Assembly: GCA_902461815.1 (NCBI GenBank)
Contig: CABPZE010000009.1
Location: 1-64,000, forward strand
Length of the DNA stretch: 64,000 nt
Source: CAG-390 sp003523225
GTDB lineage: Bacteria > Bacillota > Clostridia > Oscillospirales > CAG-272
Reading direction: 5' to 3'
Shown: positions 60,445 through 64,000 of the stretch, one piece after another
Layout: every line of letters starts with the position of its first letter
How positions within the stretch are numbered: position 1 is the stretch's first letter
The notes under the pieces: generated by a model
Told to the model about the DNA's origin: nothing
Seen by the model: the letters and a program-made list of their open reading frames with translations, nothing else
The model's database searches: none
Position numbers and translations under genes: made by a program

Positions 60445-61539
60445 ATGAAACTCGGTATCGTCGGACTGCCGAATGTCGGCAAAAGCACACTTTTCAACGC
60501 GCTTACAAGCGCGGGAGCCGATTCGGCAAACTACCCTTTCTGCACCATTGAACCCAACGTCGGCGTAGTTCCGGTGCCTGACCCGCGCCTTGATGCTCTG
60601 GCAAAAATGTATTCCCCGGAAAAATACACGCCTGCAACGGTTGAGTTTTTTGATATTGCGGGACTTGTACGCGGAGCGGCTCAGGGTGAAGGACTCGGCA
60701 ATAAATTTCTCTCACACATACGCGAATGCGACGCGATTCTTCACGTGGTGCGGTGTTTTGAAGACCCGAATATAATTCACGTTGACGGCAGTGTCGACCC
60801 GGTGCGCGACGTGGAAACAATAAACTACGAGCTTATTCTTTCCGACCTTGAGATCGTCGAACGCAAGCTGGAAAGACTTCGCAAAAACGCCCGCAATGAC
60901 AAATCCCTTGCGGCAGAGCTTGATCTGTTCGAGCGGCTGTATGCACATCTCAGCGAGGGAAAAGCCGCCCGCGGCATGGAGCTTTCAGCAGACGAGCTTG
61001 CAATGCTCTCCGATGCTCCGCTGCTTTCGCAAAAGCCGGTAATATACGTTGCAAATGTCGGCGAGGACGACGCCGGCGGCGAACCGGAAGGCAATCCCCA
61101 CTATACGGCGCTTAAAGAATATTCCGCAGCAGAAAACGCAGGCTGCTGTGCGGTGTGCGCCGGAATCGAAGCGGAGATCGCAGAGCTTGAGCCGGATGAG
61201 AAGGCAGCCTTCCTTGAAGAGCTGGGCATCTCCGAATCCGGACTTGACCGTCTCATACGCGCAAGCTACGAGCTGCTCGGTCTTATCTCCTTCCTCACCG
61301 CCGGACCCAAAGAGGTCCGCGCATGGACGATAAGAAAAGGAACAAAAGCGCCGCAGGCAGCCGGAAAAATTCACAGCGACTTTGAACGCGGATTCATACG
61401 TGCCGAGATCGTCGCCTATGACGACCTCATGCGCTGCGGCTCAATGCTTGCCGCCAAGGAAGCGGGACTTGTGCGAAGCGAGGGCAAGGACTATGTAATG
61501 CAGGACGGAGATGTTACTCTGTTCCGGTTCAATGTATAA
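60445..61539 (+). CDS. ychF: YchF/OLA1-family ATPase
   Basis: A 364-residue Obg-related P-loop protein. The G1 motif is IVGLPNVGKSTLFNAL (4-19). G3 is FDIAGLVRGAAQGEGLGNKFL, and the G4 motif is NVGE (VIYVANVGEDD) instead of NKxD, which shifts preference from GTP to ATP. A coiled arm (LSDLEIVERKLERLRKNARND) and a C-terminal TGS domain (RAWTIRKGTKAPQAAGKIHSDFERGFIRAE) complete it. It binds ribosomes and is linked to oxidative stress. Single gene, followed by a terminator. Confidence 0.97.
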   Translation: MKLGIVGLPNVGKSTLFNALTSAGADSANYPFCTIEPNVGVVPVPDPRLDALAKMYSPEKYTPATVEFFDIAGLVRGAAQGEGLGNKFLSHIRECDAILHVVRCFEDPNIIHVDGSVDPVRDVETINYELILSDLEIVERKLERLRKNARNDKSLAAELDLFERLYAHLSEGKAARGMELSADELAMLSDAPLLSQKPVIYVANVGEDDAGGEPEGNPHYTALKEYSAAENAGCCAVCAGIEAEIAELEPDEKAAFLEELGISESGLDRLIRASYELLGLISFLTAGPKEVRAWTIRKGTKAPQAAGKIHSDFERGFIRAEIVAYDDLMRCGSMLAAKEAGLVRSEGKDYVMQDGDVTLFRFNV

Positions 61540-61545
61540 TTATTG

Positions 61546-61590
61546 AAAGCACCCGTTGGATGCCGATAGGCATCCAACGGGTGCTTTTGT
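61546..61590 (+). terminator. Terminator of ychF
   Basis: A 19-bp perfect stem, aaagcacccgttggatgcc with its complement at 61569-61587, loop gata, then T-rich sequence. Confidence 0.93.
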
Positions 61591-61628
61591 TCTCTTTTCC
61601 CTGCTTGTCTGCTATAAAGACAGTTAAT

Positions 61629-61660
61629 GTTGGCTGCTGCACTTTTGTGCAGCAGCCAAC
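61629..61660. terminator. Hairpin after the small membrane protein gene
   Basis: gttggctgctgcac pairs perfectly with gtgcagcagccaac around tttt. It is 20 bases past the stop of the minus-strand gene at 61680; no T-run. Confidence 0.6.
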
Positions 61661-61679
61661 AAACTTATTAAGACCGAAT

Positions 61680-62078
61680 TTACAACAGACAGTAGACGAT
61701 AAAGCAGATTACTCCGCAGAGGAAAAATGCAAGACCCACGATCAGCATTTCCGGCAGCCACTTTCTGCCTTTTTCGTCCTTATTTGCTCTGTAATCGTAA
61801 AAAGACTTTTCGGTTTTTTCCTTGACGCTCGGGATAAAGAAGAAGAGGACCTTCATTCCGTATCCAAGCATATCAAATGTGCCGAGAGCTCCTGCCCAAG
61901 ATATTGCGGCAATTCCGGAAAGCAGTATTCCGGGGGCAACAAAGCAGTCAGAAAGCATTCTGAATATTTCCTTTGTTCCGCCGCCCCCAAACAGCTCATT
62001 CTGAAAGGCGCAGATCAAAAATACCACAACTCCGGCGACTGCATAGCCTATACAGTGAAATCCGTTCAGCTTCTTCAT
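61680..62078 (-). CDS. Small membrane protein (DUF3899-like)
   Basis: A 132-residue protein with three membrane helices: GYAVAGVVVFLICAF, GILLSGIAAISWAGAL and MLIVGLAFFLCGVICFIVYCLL. A basic loop (SVKEKTEKSFYDYRANKDEKGRKWLP) separates the last two. The GALGTFDMLGYGMK segment and overall plan fit the DUF3899 family of unknown function. It lies 16 bases after the oppF stop on the same strand and may be the last gene of the oligopeptide-transporter operon. Confidence 0.7.
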   Translation of the reverse strand: MKKLNGFHCIGYAVAGVVVFLICAFQNELFGGGGTKEIFRMLSDCFVAPGILLSGIAAISWAGALGTFDMLGYGMKVLFFFIPSVKEKTEKSFYDYRANKDEKGRKWLPEMLIVGLAFFLCGVICFIVYCLL

Positions 62079-62094
62079 GCCAGGATATTGTCTG

Positions 62095-63297
62095 TCACTT
62101 CAGGACAGAAAGGTATTTTTCATACTCGGCATTATTGCACTTCACAAAGTGACCAGGCTTTACCTCACGCATTGTGGGCTTATCCACCGAATAATCATGC
62201 TCCGCCAGCGGATTATAAATAATTCTCTTGCGGTTCTTTTCATATTCGGGGTCGGGCAAAGGAATTGCCGAAAGCAGGGACTTGGTATACGGATGCAGCG
62301 GATTGAGGAAAAGCTCATCCGACGTTGCAAGCTCAACCAGCTCACCGAAATACATGACGCCGATACGGTCGGAGAAATACTTTACGACCGAAAGGTCATG
62401 CGCGATGAAAAGAATGGTAAGTCCCAGCTCGCGTCTCAGATCGTTAAGCAGGTTGATGACCTGCGCCTGGATCGAAACATCAAGCGCGGAAACCGGCTCG
62501 TCGGCGATTATCATTTCCGGCTGCATTATTACCGAACGTGCAATGCCTATTCTCTGACGCTGACCACCCGAAAACTCATGCTGATAACGTCCTGCGTGCT
62601 CACGCACAAGCCCGACAAGCTCCAGCATTTCGTCGACCTTCTTGTTGATGACCTCTTTGTCCTTCTCGCCCTGTATTATCAGTCCTTCGGATATTATCTC
62701 ACGGACGGTAAGACGCGGGTCAAGGGAGGCTGAAGGATCCTGAAATATCATCTGGATCTTTGTAACGAGACGGGATCTTCTGGCTTTTTTCAGCTCGTCG
62801 CTGTACTCCTCAAGGAGATTTTCCCGCGCATAACCGCTTGCGGAAGCAAGCAGCGGACGGTACTTTTCCTCTACCAGCCTGACCTGCTGCTTGGAATATT
62901 CCTTGTCGCAATGCTTCTGGTCGTATTTTGCTGCCTTGATCTGTTTTTTCTGTTCTTTGATAAAACTGTCGCGCTCGGCTTTAAGGGCTTTTGCTGTTGC
63001 TGCGTCGGCGCCTTTGACCTTTTCTTTGTAATTTTTTCTTGCTTCCTTGATCGCAAGGCGGTATGAAAGCGTTCCTGCACCTATGCGGATGCCCTTGAAA
63101 TAGATGTTTCCGGATGTAATATCGTAAAGCTTGATGATCGAACGCCCGGTCGTGGTCTTTCCGCATCCGGATTCTCCGACCAGCCCGAAGACTTCACCCT
63201 TCTTTATGTCAAAGCTGACATCGTTAACCGCTTTCGTACTGCCAAAGAACTGACACAGATGTTCAACGCGAAGCAGCACTTCCTGATTATTCTCCAT
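62095..63297 (-). CDS. Oligopeptide ABC transporter ATPase OppF-type with a charged insertion
   Basis: A 400-residue ATPase from the start MENNQEVLLRV, nine bases after GGAGG; the ATG at 63303 is only three bases from that site. Walker A VGESGCGKTTTGRS (40-53), Q-loop MIFQDPSASLDPRL (near 193), FSGGQRQRIGIARS, MIIADEPVSALDVSIQAQ and the C-terminal peptide-transporter tail (HPYTKSLLSAIPLPDP). Between Walker A and the Q-loop is a Lys/Glu/Ala-rich, coiled-coil-like insertion of about 110 residues (72-188) absent from usual OppF proteins of about 320 residues. The start overlaps the oppD stop. Confidence 0.92.
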   Translation of the reverse strand: MENNQEVLLRVEHLCQFFGSTKAVNDVSFDIKKGEVFGLVGESGCGKTTTGRSIIKLYDITSGNIYFKGIRIGAGTLSYRLAIKEARKNYKEKVKGADAATAKALKAERDSFIKEQKKQIKAAKYDQKHCDKEYSKQQVRLVEEKYRPLLASASGYARENLLEEYSDELKKARRSRLVTKIQMIFQDPSASLDPRLTVREIISEGLIIQGEKDKEVINKKVDEMLELVGLVREHAGRYQHEFSGGQRQRIGIARSVIMQPEMIIADEPVSALDVSIQAQVINLLNDLRRELGLTILFIAHDLSVVKYFSDRIGVMYFGELVELATSDELFLNPLHPYTKSLLSAIPLPDPEYEKNRKRIIYNPLAEHDYSVDKPTMREVKPGHFVKCNNAEYEKYLSVLK

Positions 63298-64000
63298 CTG
63301 CATGCGCCTCCCTCTTCTGCTTCATTCTATTGATACGGTCGGTTATCGCCTTGGGCGGCTCTACCTTCGGTGCTGACGGGTGGAGCAGCCATGTTGCGGC
63401 ATAATGTGTATCGCTGATCCTGAACATCGGCGGCTGGCGCTCAAAGTCGATCTTCAAGGCGTATTTGTTACGCTCGGCAAACGCATCTCCCACCGGCGGA
63501 TAACGCATATCCGGCGGCGTTCCGGGAATGGCGTCGAGCTTTTCGTTTGTGTCAAGATCGGGCATAGACGAAAGCAACGCCCACGTATACGGATGAGCCG
63601 AATGATAGAAGATATCGCTCGATGTGCCGTATTCAACTATCTTACCGGCATACATGACCGCGATTCTGTCCGCCATATTGGCAACAACGCCAAGGTCATG
63701 CGTGATGAAAATGACCGAAAGATGACGTTCTGCTTTCAGCTTGTTTATAAGCTCAAGTATCTGAGACTGAATGGTAACGTCAAGCGCCGTGGTAGGCTCA
63801 TCGCAAATCAGAATGTCCGGGTTTGCCGCAAGTGCAATAGCTATAACTATTCTTTGCCGCATTCCTCCGGAGAATTCAAACGGGTACTGATTATAACGCT
63901 TTCTCGGTTCGGAGATACCGACTTCCTCCATCAGCTTGATGGCTTTGTTCTTCGCCATATGCTTTGTGACCTTCAGCACAACTCCGCTGGCGCAGCTCTT
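63287..64000 (-). CDS. Oligopeptide ABC transporter ATPase OppD-type, 5' end outside the window
   Basis: The last 237 codons of an OppD/DppD ATPase; the frame is open to the right edge, so the N-terminus with Walker A lies beyond the window. Visible are FSGGMRQRIVIAIALAANPDILICDEPTTALDVTIQSQIL, the H-loop FITHDLGVVANMADRIAVMYAGKIVE and the oligopeptide-type tail (HPYTWALLSSMPDLD, IPGTPPDMRYPPVGDAFAERN). The usual CxF-type Cys cluster of the tail is partly replaced. It forms the motor pair with OppF; permeases and binding protein are expected to the right. Confidence 0.93.
   Translation of the reverse strand, partial: KSCASGVVLKVTKHMAKNKAIKLMEEVGISEPRKRYNQYPFEFSGGMRQRIVIAIALAANPDILICDEPTTALDVTIQSQILELINKLKAERHLSVIFITHDLGVVANMADRIAVMYAGKIVEYGTSSDIFYHSAHPYTWALLSSMPDLDTNEKLDAIPGTPPDMRYPPVGDAFAERNKYALKIDFERQPPMFRISDTHYAATWLLHPSAPKVEPPKAITDRINRMKQKREAHADGE

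Overview
The window looks like a chromosomal segment of a Gram-positive, low-to-mid GC member of the class Clostridia, of the gut Oscillospiraceae/Ruminococcaceae type. This is inferred from the gene order hrcA-grpE-dnaK-dnaJ-prmA behind a CIRCE box, the greA-lysS pair, strong GGAGG ribosome binding sites, consensus TTGACA/TATAAT promoters, a FtsEX/M23/S41 cell-wall cluster and a UgpC/MsmX-type shared sugar ATPase. Species cannot be named from the sequence alone.

Region 1 (about 1-20,690) is an accessory island, with base composition unlike the rest. It opens with the end of a topoisomerase III gene (topB, of the kind carried by conjugative elements), cut by an IS256-family element with an 8-bp target duplication. 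An IS66-family element (tnpA-tnpB-tnpC) follows a few codons later. Then come eleven genes, all on the minus strand. Read in the transcribed direction they are: a helical protein of unknown function, brxP (PAPS-reductase/ferredoxin/DUF4007-like), brxC, pglZ, a short brxL, a 65-residue CxxC protein, a cysteine desulfurase, a WYL regulator, an MmcQ/YjbR protein, an unknown helical protein and a YfcE-like phosphoesterase. This is a BREX type 4 phage-defence locus with no DNA methyltransferase but with its own sulfur-supplying genes. The gene set suggests a sulfur-based (phosphorothioate-like) DNA mark; that chemistry is an inference.

Region 2 (20,693-38,966) is core genome: lysS with a fused C-terminal tRNA-binding domain, greA, an S41 protease, an M23 hydrolase with coiled coil, ftsX, ftsE, a PucR-type regulator and rsmE. 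Plus-strand genes follow (a membrane-anchored unknown, a DMT exporter, azlC-azlD). A compact regulatory unit (consensus promoter, flanking dyad, 27-codon leader ORF, hairpins, small Xre-type HTH gene) comes next. Then an endonuclease/phosphatase-fold protein, an orphan sugar-ABC ATPase, tex, an RsuA-type pseudouridine synthase and a 29-codon membrane peptide.

Region 3 (39,221-41,850) is a self-contained zinc/cadmium efflux operon: an ArsR/SmtB repressor with an intact alpha-5 zinc site, a free-standing HMA metallochaperone and a CPC-type P1B ATPase lacking that domain, behind a promoter followed by a perfect 20-bp inverted repeat.

Region 4 (41,909-64,000) holds the heat-shock operon, an amino-acid ABC transporter whose binding protein appears circularly permuted and whose promoter contains an ARG-box-like dyad, the uvrB-uvrA operon, a two-component system followed by an HtrA-like protease, ychF, a small membrane protein and the two ATPases of an oligopeptide ABC transporter. 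The second of these runs off the right edge. I saw no tRNA, rRNA or CRISPR array.
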